This document shows, piece after piece, positions 1 through 10,972 of a DNA stretch of 64,000 nucleotides. The stretch is from Fremontodendron californicum (taxonomy: Eukaryota > Streptophyta > Magnoliopsida > Malvales > Malvaceae): NCBI GenBank assembly GCA_030761205.1, contig JAULJL010000027.1, positions 8,871,001 through 8,935,000 on the forward strand. The letters run 5' to 3'. Every line of letters starts with the position of its first letter. Positions within the stretch are counted from its first letter, which is position 1. Position numbers and translations under genes: made by a program. The notes under the pieces were generated by a model that saw only the letters and a list, made by a program, of their open reading frames with translations, had not been told where the DNA came from and did not search any database.

Positions 1-575
1 AGGGGTTCATATCTGAATCCGCTGCTGATAGTTATTCAATACTCGAATCCGCAAATTATCCGGATCAAAAGCTAATTTTTTTTTAATTTTCTTACTAATA
101 ATTAATTATTATAATAACTATAAATTATAAATATTTTTAATTGATCAACTTATTTCATAATTTTCCTAAAACATTGATTTTTTTTTTTTGTAAATATGTA
201 AATGGAGTGGATAGCGAATTTCGATATCTGAAATTTTTCGAATCAAAATTAAAGCGAATTTAGATAACGAATATCCAAAGGTACATATTTAAATTAAAAA
301 TCCGTTGCAGATAGTAAATTCAATATTCTAATTCCTAAATTATTTAAATCTGTAATATCTGAATCTAAAAAAAAAAAAAATCTAATCACAAAAAATTTAA
401 AAATTATTTAATTTTTAGTAATTATTTATTATGATAATTATAAATAATTTTAAGTGATTAACCTATTTTATAATATTTTTAAACTATAATATTTTTAAAA
501 CATTGAAAAAAACGATTGTTGCTGCTGTCTTGATCTTGCTACCGTACCCATCTCATGGGATTCTTTTAATATATA
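1..575. repeat. Diverged direct repeat, AT-rich, no gene
   Basis: Two diverged copies of about 290 bp each carry words such as 'gaatccgctgctgatag' and 'aatccgttgcagatag', followed by A/T-rich runs. The style (gaatccg, ggatatt) resembles degenerate non-autonomous DNA transposons of plants, but no terminal repeats could be fixed at the window edge. No coding potential is seen. Confidence 0.4.
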
Positions 576-2003
576 CTAGATAAATGCCAGCGTTTCTTTA
601 GGAGCATGTTCGGATTTGAATTGATATTTTAAAATAAATTTGAAAGATAAAAAAATAAAAAAATAAATATAATTTAGAAAAAATAATAACTCTCATCATT
701 ATACGACACCTGATATAAAAATGAGAGTTATTTGAGATGGTCAATTAAATCTGACAATTTTGGATACAATATAATTATACGATACGAACATAACATAAAA
801 ATAATTAAAACCCTAAACGAAAAATAAAAAGAACATGAAAAAAATACACGAACGTGTTAAAATCTACATAAAATAAATTATTAACGCGTCAAAATTTATA
901 TAAATATATAATAGCTTGAATACGATTATGACAGAACAAATAACACGAACATGGCGACACGTGATACAAAATTGAGAGTTATTTGAATAGTGTCAATTAG
1001 ACTTGACAATTTCGGGCACAACATGATTATACGACACGAACATGAAAAAAATAATTAAAACACGACATGAAAAATAACATGAATACGATACAAATACACG
1101 AACGTGTCAAAATCTATATAAAACCAATTATTAACGTATAAAAATTTATATAAATTTATAATACTTTAAACGTACGATAAAATAACACAAACGCGTTCAT
1201 TTTTCTCTAAATTGAACCATTATAATAATTTATGCAAAATATGAGATAAATTGAGATACGACAGGAAAACACAAGATTTTCTCTAAATTGAGTCACCATG
1301 ACAAACTATGCAAAATATTTAGATGAATTAAAAACGACACGAATACAGTATGGAAAAAAATAATTAAAATACAACATGAAACGAAAAATAACATGAACAC
1401 AAAACAAATATACAAACGGCTCAAAATCTACATAAAACGAATTATTAACATGTAAAAATTTATATAAATTTATAATACTTTGAATGCACGGATACGAACA
1501 CAACACGAAAAATAACATGAACGCTACACGAATATGTCAAGATCTACACTAAACAAATTATTAACTTGTAAATTATATAAATTTATAATACTTTGAACAC
1601 ATGAAAAATAACGTGAATACGACACGAAAAATAGCATAAATACGATACATAATATTTGAAATCGACATAATTTTGAAACGAAAAGATCCGAATCCGAAAG
1701 GATCCAAACCTGAAATAACCCGAGGTCCAACATACCTCATTAGTTTTAATCAAAAGATAAAACAAACAAAAAAAATAATCTAAAATAACCTAATTAATTC
1801 TAAAATCATGTGATAAAAGTCCAAATCAACCCCCAAACTATAGCTTATGACATGTATTATATGGTAAAAAGAGTGTAATACCACAATTAATCCCCCAAAC
1901 AATAACTAATGACATGTATTATGTGGCAAAGAGTGTGTGTTTCAAAATTTCAAATTCTCAATCCTCATGCAATTGGGGGATAGCTTTTAATGAGTAAACT
2001 AGA
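576..2003 (-). mobile_element. Non-autonomous Helitron-like element, 'gacacgaa' family, copy H1
   Basis: Read on the minus strand, the element begins with TC (complement of GA at 2002-2003) and ends with CTAG (576-579). It is flanked by host A and T, as expected for Helitrons, which insert between A and T. The body consists of words such as 'aacatgaacacgacac', 'aaatctacataaaacgaatt' and 'aaatttataatactttg', which recur in H2-H5. No Rep/helicase frame is present, so it must have been mobilised in trans. Short open frames in it are translations of this repetitive DNA. The ends agree with those of H3 and H5; class assignment rests on ends only. Confidence 0.6.
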
Positions 2004-3931
2004 TAGTTGCCCGCGCTTCGCTGCAAGTAGATTTGTTAAAAGGTCGGGCTATCTATTCAAGCTCGAAGGCCCGCTCGATATTTAGGAGGATTCGGACAAA
2101 AATGTTAGGTCCAAAAAATAGGCTTGGGCAAAAAAATGAGGCCCATTTAAAAAATAGACCATGCCTTAGCTCCAACATTCAAGGTCCGAGTTCGGTCCGA
2201 CCTATTTTCTAATTAAATAATACATTATTTTTATTTATATATATATATTATGTAATTTATGTCATGTAAATATTAAATATATATAATATTATAGTGTAAA
2301 CATTAAAAAATATGTTAAGTTGTTCATATTTAAGAGTTTAATAAAAAATATATATATATAAAATTATTAAAGATTAAATAAAAAATAATATATATTTTTT
2401 CAATTTTTTTTATAGAAAATATGGGAGGCCTAAACGGGTTTAGGTTATCCATTTACAAATATTGAGGGCTTGGACAAAATTTGAGGCCCATATTTTGGGT
2501 CGGGCAGAGTTTGGACAAATATATATGGTGTTATTACCATACATAGGCCCGACCCATGGACACCTCTAGTTGTGAGCATGTTATCGGATTTGAATTGATA
2601 CTTTGTAATAAATTTGAAAGATAAAAAAGTAAGAGAAGTAAAGATAATTTAGAAAAATAATAATTCTCTCATCATTATACGACACCTGATATAAATTTAA
2701 AAGTTATTTGATATGGTCAATTAGATCTGGCAATTTCGGACACAACATAATTATACGATACTAACATAACATGAGAAAAATAATTAAAACACGACACGAC
2801 ATGAAAAATAAAATGAACATGACACAAATACACGAATGTGTCAAAATCTATATAAAACGAATTATTATGGTGTCAAGATTTATATAAATATATAATAGCT
2901 TAAATACGATTACAACAAAAAAAAAATAACATGAACACGACGACACGTGACACAAAATTGGAAGTTATTTGAATAGTATCAATTAGACTTGACAATTTCA
3001 TACACAACATGATTATACGACACGAACAGAGCATGAAAAAAAATTAAAAACGACACAAAAAATAACATGAATACGACACAAATACACTATTGTGTCAAAA
3101 TCTACATAAAACTAATTATTAACGTGTATAAATTTATAATACTTTAAACACACGATAAAATAACACAAACGCGTTACGAACATACATTTTTTTTCTCTAA
3201 ATTGAACCATTATGACAAATTATGCAAAATATGAAATGAATTGAGATATGACACGAAAACACAAATTTTTTTCTAAATTGAATCACCATGACAAACTATG
3301 CAAAATATTTGGACGAATTGAAAACGAAATGAATACGACATGAAAAAAATAATTAAAATACGACACGAAACAAAAAATAACATGAACACAGAACAAATAC
3401 ACGAACGACTCACAATTTACATAAAACGAATTATTAACATGTAAAAATTTATATAAAGTTATAATACTTTGAGAACACGAATACAACATGAAAAATAACA
3501 TGAACATGACACGAATGTGTCAAAATCTACACTAAGTAAATTATTAACTTGTAAAAATTATATAAATTTATAATACTTTGAACACACAAATAATAACATG
3601 AAAATAACACGAATACAACATGAAAATAACATGAACATGACAAAATTATTTAAAACTGAGATGATTTGAAAATGAACGAATCCGAAAAGATCCAAACTCA
3701 ATATGACCCGAACCCGAAATAACTCGAGGTCCAAAATACCTCATTAGTGTTAATTAAAAGATAAAATAAACACAAAAATAACCTAATTAATCCAAAAATC
3801 ATGTGGCAAAAGTCCAAATTATAGCTTATGATATGCATTATTTAGTAATAAGAGTGCAATACCATAATTAACCCCAAAACCATAATTAATGACATGTGTT
3901 ATGTGGCAAAATGTGTGGGTTTCAAAATTCT
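1999..3931 (-). mobile_element. Helitron-like copy H2, truncated and interrupted
   Basis: The minus-strand 3' end CTAG (1999-2002) follows a short GC-rich stretch ('gcccgcgcttcgctgc'), then the element is broken by the hAT-type insertion at 2028-2578 and resumes with 'catgttatcggatttgaatt', collinear with H1. The counterpart of the 5' end is lost: similarity stops near 3931, next to the mobile-domain pseudogene. H2 abuts H1 head to tail, the CTAG of H2 overlapping the TC end of H1. No gene is seen. Confidence 0.55.
2028..2578. mobile_element. hAT-type non-autonomous element inside H2
   Basis: The ends form imperfect terminal inverted repeats ('taga...ggtcgggctat' against the complement of 'ataggcccgacc...ctcta'). 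The flanks gctgcaag (2020-2027) and gttgtgag (2579-2586) look like an 8-bp target duplication decayed by transitions from gctgcgag, the form expected from related copies. Eight-bp duplications are typical of hAT elements. The interior has no transposase. The 'gaggtgtccatgggtcggg' style of terminus is common among plant non-autonomous elements. Confidence 0.6.
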
Positions 3932-5018
3932 ATGATAAGGTAAATATTTCGATTGTTACATTCAAGTATTTTTGTATTTAATCCATATGAAACTAATAAT
4001 TTGTAATAATTATTCGCAGTTTCTGTGGATGCCATATTTCTCAAGTGAAATTATGGCATGCCTCCCATCGGATGCTTACAATAATTGTAATATATGGAAA
4101 GCAAACACAACATTGATATGCTTTTCATATGTAGAGTGGCACCAAACTGATAGGGTGTTGCGATAATTTGGGATGCAACAACCAATTCCTGCAGCCCTGG
4201 TGAACCTTGATAAGCTTCACAAGATCGACATGCGTGGTCGTCATGAGGAATTCTGGCCTGCGAAGCATGAACATCGGATCCATTGATGGAATATACGTTA
4301 TCAACGAATTCCGACAGGTTATCCGATTGTTGGTAATAATTTCAACCCATCTGATGATTACATAGGATGGTATAAAAATGAAGGTCGGCCTTTTATTTTT
4401 CCACCGTCGGTGTATGAGGATGTTAGGAGTATGCCATTTACCGGACGAACTTCAACTCCAGTCCCTCCTACATAGGATATGGAAGCTCCTAGACCTAGCC
4501 GACAACGTGGGCGAACGCGTCAACCGGCCTCATCGGAGTTCACAGCACCGAGAATGTCATTTAATCATCCTGAACCTGAACGGGATCATGGAGTACCATC
4601 CAGTCATCGTTATTCCGTCAGTCACCCCGGATATGACATTGATGAGTGTTACCGACCATCACCGCCAATGACGAGGTTACATGACTAGCTCCCCATCCTA
4701 AGTCCAAGTTCAGCATATCTAACATCAATGTATCAGTTTGGAACCCCTACGTCAGCATTTGATGGTACATCATTTCTGGGTCCATCTAGTAGTCAGGTTC
4801 CCGTTATAGGTGAACTAGGTGTTGCCTCCTCCAGCAGTGGGTTTCAAATTTTTGATACAGAAGAAATGACTGATGACATACAATCGGAACCAATGGCGGT
4901 TACAATAAGAGGTCGTGGCCGACCGCGAATACGTGCCACTGACGAGGTTGAACGACGGGTCCAACCACCACGCACTAGAAGAGCTCGACACTTTTGCTCT
5001 ACACCACGCAATAATTAG
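3932..5018 (+). pseudogene. Plant mobile domain (PMD) protein pseudogene, 3' part
   Basis: After a splice-acceptor-like 'ttattcgcag' (4009-4018), one reading frame runs to the TAG at 5016-5018 with four in-frame stops (4164, 4284, 4473, 4686) and no frameshift. It encodes features of the plant mobile domain (the MAIN/MAIL1, PP7-long-form-like family): 'FLWMPYFS', 'LICFSYVEWHQTDRVLRQFG'-like text broken by the first stop, 'QQPIPA', and an 'FWPAKHEHRIH' block. The C-terminal third is low in order, with an AT-hook-like RGRGRPRIR near 4910-4935. The 5' exons are missing where H2 begins. It faces the mudrA pseudogene end to end, 340 bp away. PMD genes occur both as host genes and inside transposons; here the transposon context favours the latter. 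It is dead as it stands. Confidence 0.65.
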
Positions 5019-5358
5019 AATAAATGTACTTTTATCAATATAACGAGAATAATGTATTTTAAATTTGTAATATATAAATTTATATGTTTTGCGTTTCATG
5101 TTATTTATTTTAAATTTGTTGGGAAATTAATTGTTATTTTTAATTTTTTTATTCAGCATATCTAACTAAAATGTTAATATTGCTAACAATAATTTATAAA
5201 AATGTAATAAAATATATTATTCAATATATTTTTATAAAATTTCTTAATTTTATATAAAATAATAATCCAAATTACATGATAAGTAGAAAAAAAATTTGCA
5301 TAACATTTTCCCTTAATGGCAAAATGTGTAAATATTACAAGTTATGAAAACATGTAAT
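5019..5358. other. Convergent intergenic gap of the MULE
   Basis: AT-rich spacer between the 3' ends of the PMD and mudrA pseudogenes. It contains several AATAAA-like words on both strands, fitting the 3' ends of two convergent transcripts, but no distinct motif could be fixed. Confidence 0.4.
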
Positions 5359-8076
5359 TCATTTATTGTTGATGCGAACTCTCCCCGATGTGCCAGATTG
5401 ATGTGGACATTTTCGACGGTTATGACCTTCATTTCTGCATAATCCACAACGTTTTGGTTGGCCATTCTCCCTGAGGTCCATTTCATTATGAATACGACTT
5501 GATTTTGGCCGACCATGTGGATTTCTCCGCATTTCTTGATTGGGACACACTTATTGACTATCATATTGAGGCCAATAACCTTCATTTCCAACTGCTTCAA
5601 ACTCATGTCTATAAACATTCAATATAGTTTTCAGTCTATAGACATTGTCCACATATTGCATGCAATCTACATGGACATGTGCACAAGCAGCAACTACATG
5701 TGAACAAGGGAACCTTTGTGCTTGAAACTTCCCACAGTCACACCACATGTCACTAAGCTTGACTTTGTACTTCATTGTAGAAACACCCTCTTGTGGATCA
5801 ACTAACTCTTCAATCAGAAAAGATTGATTTGCTCGCGTAAAATTACGAAAAAGTGAGAGTTAGCTTTCCTACGATTTTCTTGCATAGTCTGTGTGACTGT
5901 TTCACAGTATGTATGCCCTCCCTCCATCATTGCAATTTGCTTGTTCCCCATCTTAACAAAAAGTACAGCCAACCTATAATATGTTGATTGCACTAAAGCA
6001 GTAATGGGAAGATGACGCGTTCCCTTCAACACCGAATTGATAGATTCAGCTAGGTTGGTTGTCATATGGCCATAACGTCTTCCTTGATCATATGATTGGG
6101 CCCACTTCTCCTTGGGGATCTTATCAAGCCAATTAGCCGCCTCTGCATTTTCTCCACGAAGATTCTCATACATGAAATGAAAATCTGATCGCCTCAACTC
6201 ATATCCTAATAAAATTAAAAACAAAAGACTTGTGAATTTCAGTATTATTTTATATACTAAAGGAAATATAAGAGATAAAATAACTATGATTCAATTCCAT
6301 ACCCATGTTAACAATGTGTCGACGCAATTCCTTATTGTTAAACTTCTTCATAAAGTTAGCTGCAATTTGTCGAATGCAGTACACTAAATATGCATGTGGA
6401 GGATTCCATCCACTATCATCGCGTCTAATCGCAGCTTTGATTGTTTCATATCGATCAGACATCAAGCATATGCCAAGCTGTTTTGTCACATGTCTACGCA
6501 AATTAGTGAGAAAGAATGACCAAGCCTCTGTTGTCTCACCCTCTACAATGGCAAAGGCAATTGGTAGTATGTTTCGGTTGCCATCTTGTGCAATAGCTAA
6601 CAATAATGTTCCTTTGTACTTTCCATATAAGAAAGTACCATCTATTTGCATAATAGGTTTACAATAAGGATACCCTTCAATGCACAACTAAAATGTCCAA
6701 AATAGTCGATGGAATATTCTCTTACCCTGGACCAGTTGATCACCGTGATATGCAGGTAACGTTTGCAATTCCACAATTGTACCAGGCACGAAATGTTGCA
6801 TTGCACCAAACCATTTAGATAACTCATTGTACGATTTATCCCAATCGCCAAAAACTCGAACAATTGCCTTTTGCTTTGCTTTCCACTTTTTCTTATAGGA
6901 GGTGATGTATCCATACCGGATTCGTATCTCAGCGATCAAAACTGAAATGGAGATCTCCGAATTTGCTTGGACCAATGATAGGATGCATGAACAGATCATG
7001 TTAGAATCTAACTTGCAATGATCTTGTGAAATCCTCCCTGATGTGCAAGTATGAGGCCCTTCATATTTTCTAATCTCCCATGCCTGTTTCTTCTTCATAA
7101 AAGTTGCCCTTATTCTCCAATTGCACCCTTTCCCATACATTAGACACTTGGCATAATATTTGGTCCGCTCAGATTCAATTACTCTGTAATCTACAGAGTT
7201 TTTGATGTTATAGTGCTTAATAGCTGAAAGCACAGCCTCTTTCGTTGGAAATTGTAACCCAACACACAGATCAACTACAGATGGATCAAATGTCAGAGGC
7301 ATAGCTAATGTATGAACATACTCAGGAAATTCTGGCACTTGCATTACCTCCAGATCCAGGGTATGCATATGGGATGCAGCCTCATATGGGGAAGGATCTC
7401 CATGAGTGTTGATCTCAGCAGGGACGACGTCTGGGTCAGAATCACTGTTGTCATCACTTGCGAATTCAGCATCCTCTTCCTGCTCACTAAAGTCACCAAC
7501 ATATTCACCATGGACTCCACGTGACGGAACAGGATCAACACCAGTTGGCTCATCTTCGAGGGTAGTAGGAATTGTTTGTGAGACTAATGAATTATGAAAC
7601 GTTGTGGGTTGATATAACGGAACGACTTCTTCTGTGGGAGCGTCGTATGTAGTGTGAACATAGAACGGCCCAGAATCATCATCTTCTATGGGAAAGTTTT
7701 CTGTAGTGCGAACATTTGAAGGCCCACAATCATCGTGAACATCCTCTATGTTAGCATATAACTCAAGTACACCAACATTTGCAAATGTCTCATGAGCATA
7801 AAACATGCATCTGACATCATCATCATCTTCAAGTGGAAATGTTCTATATTGGACAAATCTATCACCAATAGAAAGAGGATGCCTATACTTAATCTCTGAA
7901 ACTCTTTTTCTATTTTCAGCTTTAATTTTTGTATGAATTTGCAGCTTCAGTTCCTCTAATGTGACGTCTTCTTCAACACGAAAACTTTTAGGACGTTCAC
8001 AATCAAAGGTAGCACCTTCGTCAGTATTATGAATTTGGCCATTATAGTAGACCAATGCGATCACTCTATTGCTCAT
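5359..8076 (-). pseudogene. mudrA: MuDR/mudrA-like Mutator transposase pseudogene
   Basis: This frame encoded the transposase of a Mutator-like element. From the ATG at 8076 ('MSNRVIALVYYNGQ') it has an N-terminal PB1-like part, an acidic linker, a MuDR DNA-binding region ('LQFPTKEAVLSAIKHY', 'CNWRIRA'), the MULE transposase core ('QIDGTFLYGKYKGTLL', 'LMSDRYETI'), 'GHMTTNLAESINSVLKG', a SWIM zinc finger ('CDCGKFQAQRFPCSHVVAAC') and a CCHC knuckle ('CGLCRNEGHNRRKCPH'). A 97-bp intron (6206-6302) joins VNMG to YELRR in frame. Breaks: in-frame TAG at about 6685-6687 just before the DDE core, a one-base loss in a T run near 5848, and TAA at 5548-5550. An upstream ATG at 8313 adds residues unlike the family and is not preferred. 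Confidence 0.85.
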
Positions 8077-8395
8077 GTTGTGTAGTAATGAAACTAAGAA
8101 GGATGAGAATGGAGGTATTATCACTCGGTAAAAGAAAGAAGAAATATAAAAGAATGTGAATGAGGAGGTATTAGCACTCAGAAAAAATCTGATTGAAAAA
8201 CTGCTGTAGGGGGTATTGTAAACCTTCATCAGTATTATGAATTTATAATGGTTCATTATGTTGTACCGGATGACAAATCCCATTCTTTGTACAGGATGGA
8301 ATCTGATTCTCATTTTTGGCTAGGGTTAATTGACTGAAAAACTGATAACTCATTCAATGCAAAAACTGATGATAAATCCCATCCTTTGTACCGGA

Positions 8396-9125
8396 CTGTC
8401 CAATAGTCTCATCCATTGCTGAAGGAATCCAATTCCAATTTTTTCTGCAACATTTGATTGACTAGAAAATAGCTGAAACCTATCCCTTACCCTAAATCAT
8501 TAGTCTCATCCATTGCAGAATGAATCCAATTCCAATATTTTCTGCAGCATTTGATTGACTGAAAAATAGCTGAAACCTATCCCTTACCCTAAATCATTAG
8601 TCCCATCCATTGCAGAAGGAATCCAATTCCAATATTTTCTGCAGCATTTGATTGACTGGAAAATAGCTGAAACCTATCTCTAACCCTAAATCATTAGTCT
8701 CATCCATTGCAGAAGGAATCGAATTCCAATATTTTCTGCAGCATTTGATTGACTGAAAAATAGCTGAAACTTATCCCTTACCCTAAATCATTAGTCTCAT
8801 CCATTGCAGAAAGAATCCAATTCCAATATTTTCTGCAGCATTTGATTGACTGGAAAATAGCTGAAACCTATCCCTAACCCTAAATCATTAGTCTCATCCA
8901 TTGCAGAAGGAATCCAATTCCAATATTTTCTGTAGCATTTGATTGACTGGAAAATAGCTGAAATCCTAACCCTAAATCTGGTCAATACTCCCATCCATTG
9001 CATAAGGAATCCAATTCCAATATTTTCTACAAGATTTGATTTAATGAAAAATAGCTGAAACCCTAACCCTAAATCATTAGTCCCATCCATTGCAGAAGGA
9101 ATCCAATTCCAATATTTTCTACAGC
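8396..9125. repeat. 97-bp tandem array upstream of mudrA
   Basis: About 7.5 units with period 97 (one of 98, last of 92), marked by 'ccattgcagaaggaatcc' at 8412 (variant), 8510, 8607, 8704, 8801, 8898, 8995 (variant) and 9087. Each unit also holds 'tttgattgact', 'aaaatagctgaaa' and a telo-box-like 'accctaaat'. The array begins about 320 bp upstream of the transposase ATG, where subterminal or promoter DNA of the MULE would lie. A peptide frame on the minus strand is only a translation of the repeat. Confidence 0.9.
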
Positions 9126-9587
9126 ATAAAATTAAAATAATAAAAAATTTAAATATATATATTTAAAAAAAATTAAAATAATCGAAGATAAAATTTTTTA
9201 TACTTGTTTGCTATAGATCTCACATATAAAATTTGAATAATAAATCAAAATTTTTATTTGTATAAAATTTAAATAAGAAATAAAATTTTTATTAATATAA
9301 AATTTAAACAAGAAATAAAAATTTTTATATAAAAATTTAATAAGAAATATAATTTTCTTTTTTAAATTTAAATAAGAAATAAAATTTTATTTTTTATAAA
9401 ATTTTAATAATAAATTAAATTTTATTTTTTATAAAATTAAAAAATTATAAATTTTTAATATATATTTAAAAAAATTAATAAACAAACCAAGATATTTTTT
9501 TTATTTAATTTACAATTTTTAAAATTAAAATACAAATTTTAAAAACAATTTTACAATTTTTTTTTTAATTTAAGTAAAAAAAAATTA
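9126..9587. other. AT-rich stretch, no gene
   Basis: Runs of 'ataagaaataaaattttt' are repeated with variation several times, giving a weak short-period repeat. No coding frame, terminal repeat or recognisable motif is seen. Confidence 0.5.
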
Positions 9588-9703
9588 AAACACCAAGGGA
9601 AATCGCCACCCCCATGGCGATTTCCCTTGGTGTTTTTTGAATTTTTTTTAAAATACACCAAAAAAAATCGTCAACCCCCATGGCGATTTTTTTGGTGTTT
9701 TTT
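9588..9703. repeat. Two adjacent strong hairpins with a CCATGGCGATT motif
   Basis: Hairpin 1 (9588-9635) has a perfect 21-bp stem and a 6-nt loop of mainly C. Hairpin 2 (about 9652-9703) has a similar stem with one or two mismatches and the same C-rich loop. A third related half-site ('agccatgggggagggcgatt') follows near 9735. They lie about 460 bp beyond the 97-bp array and may mark the outer end of the MULE, but matching sequence at the other end was not found. Confidence 0.75.
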
Positions 9704-10194
9704 GCAAATTTTAAAAATTTTACGTTGGAAAATAGCCATGGGGGAGGGCGATTTGTCAGCTAGTTTTAAAACAAGCGGATCTTGAGAATTAATCTGAAAA
9801 TAACGGTATTTTGGTAAATAATTTTTTTTAGCTATATTTTGATTAAAAAAAAAAAACAGCCAATCTCTAAGAATTTTATTATGATATCAGTTTATTGTGA
9901 TTTAGACTTTAAATAATATTCAAATCACGTTGCAGTAAAAGCTGATCAAAGTAATCAGAGAACACAACAATAACCAAGTGTTGTGTTTATGGTTTCTTTT
10001 CTTTATTTGTTAGTGCTTCGGTTGATTAATTTAATTTCTAAATTGGGTTATTTTGATGGGCTTCTGCTGCAAAGTGATTTGAATATTTAAAGTCCAAATC
10101 ACTAACATATTTCATGGTGTTCACCCAAAGAGTTTAGAATACCATACAGCAGATAGAATTGATGTTAATGGTTACATACAATCTTGGTAACTTT
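9704..10194. other. Unassigned sequence
   Basis: It holds the third CCATGG-type half-site near 9735 and otherwise no coding frame. Part of 10100-10194 may be eroded LINE sequence continuous with the next feature. Confidence 0.3.
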
Positions 10195-10459
10195 TACCAA
10201 TCCAGGATTAATTGATGTTGATGTGCCTACAGGAGTTGCTGAAATAATGGACAAGGATAGGAATAGATGGGAGTTGTCAAAAGGATGTTGATAGAATTGT
10301 ATGGCCCCATACTGCAGATGGTAAAATCTGGATATAGACTGAAAAAGAAAGAGATATGTCAAACAGCCAGCAGCACTCTCCCATAATGTGGATTTTAAGG
10401 TTTGGAAAGAGATATAGAAGGTTAGTGCCCCTAATAAGATAAAGGTACTTCTATGGTAT
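10195..10459 (+). pseudogene. LINE remnant, linker and zf-RVT part
   Basis: Broken frames read 'VAEIMDKDRNRWELSK', 'VDRIVWPHTADGKI' and 'VWKEI...KVSAPNKIKVLLW', the linker and zinc-binding reverse-transcriptase-associated domain of plant L1-type LINEs. The reading is cut by stops and frame changes. Its continuation after the hAT element is 'NALF' (10941 onward), and the RNase H part reappears at 14879-15541 beyond the Helitron. These are therefore pieces of one dead LINE. Confidence 0.7.
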
Positions 10460-10467
10460 GTTCTAAT

Positions 10468-10932
10468 TAGGGGTGTAAACGAGACACCTGTACTCGCAAG
10501 CTACTCGAGTTCGACTCGAAAAAAACTCGAATTCGATTCGGTCATTATCGAGCCGAGCTCGAGCTCGAGCAGCTCGAGCTATCGAGCGAGCCGAGTTCGA
10601 GTATCTTAATACCCGATTCGAGCAGCTCGCGAGCCTAATCGAGCTTTTTTTATTTATAATATTTTTATTATTAATTTACTATTTTACCCTTAATATATAT
10701 ATATATATATACATAGTTAAAAACCTTTAATTCGAGCTCGAGCTCAAGCTCGAGTATATAAACGAGCCTAATCGAGTCGAGCTCGAATAGTTCGATTTTA
10801 TCTCGAGCCGAGCTCGAGCTTAAAAAATGATACTCGATCGAGCTCGAACCGAGCTTCGAGCCTCGAGTTTCGATCGAGCTCGAGCTCGAGCTTCTCAGTA
10901 TTCGAGCTCGGCTCGGCTCGATTACAGCCCTA
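10468..10932. mobile_element. hAT-type non-autonomous element with 8-bp target duplication
   Basis: A 465-bp element with terminal inverted repeats 'taggggtgtaaa' and the complement of 'attacagcccta'. It is flanked by perfect GTTCTAAT duplications at 10460-10467 and 10933-10940. The interior is full of 'gagctcgag' words forming dense self-complementary DNA, and carries an (AT)n run. No transposase is encoded. It splits the zf-RVT coding remnant of the older LINE. Confidence 0.9.
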
Positions 10933-10972
10933 GTTCTAATGCTCTTTTCACTATTTACAATTTATCTATCTA

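Noticed and set aside
8077..8313. N-terminal extension of the mudrA frame from an upstream ATG
   Set aside because: The added residues are hydrophobic and unlike the family, which starts near MSNRVIALVYYNG.
8396..9125. Interstitial telomeric repeats
   Set aside because: Only one or two CCCTAA words occur per 97-bp unit; there is no TTTAGGG array.
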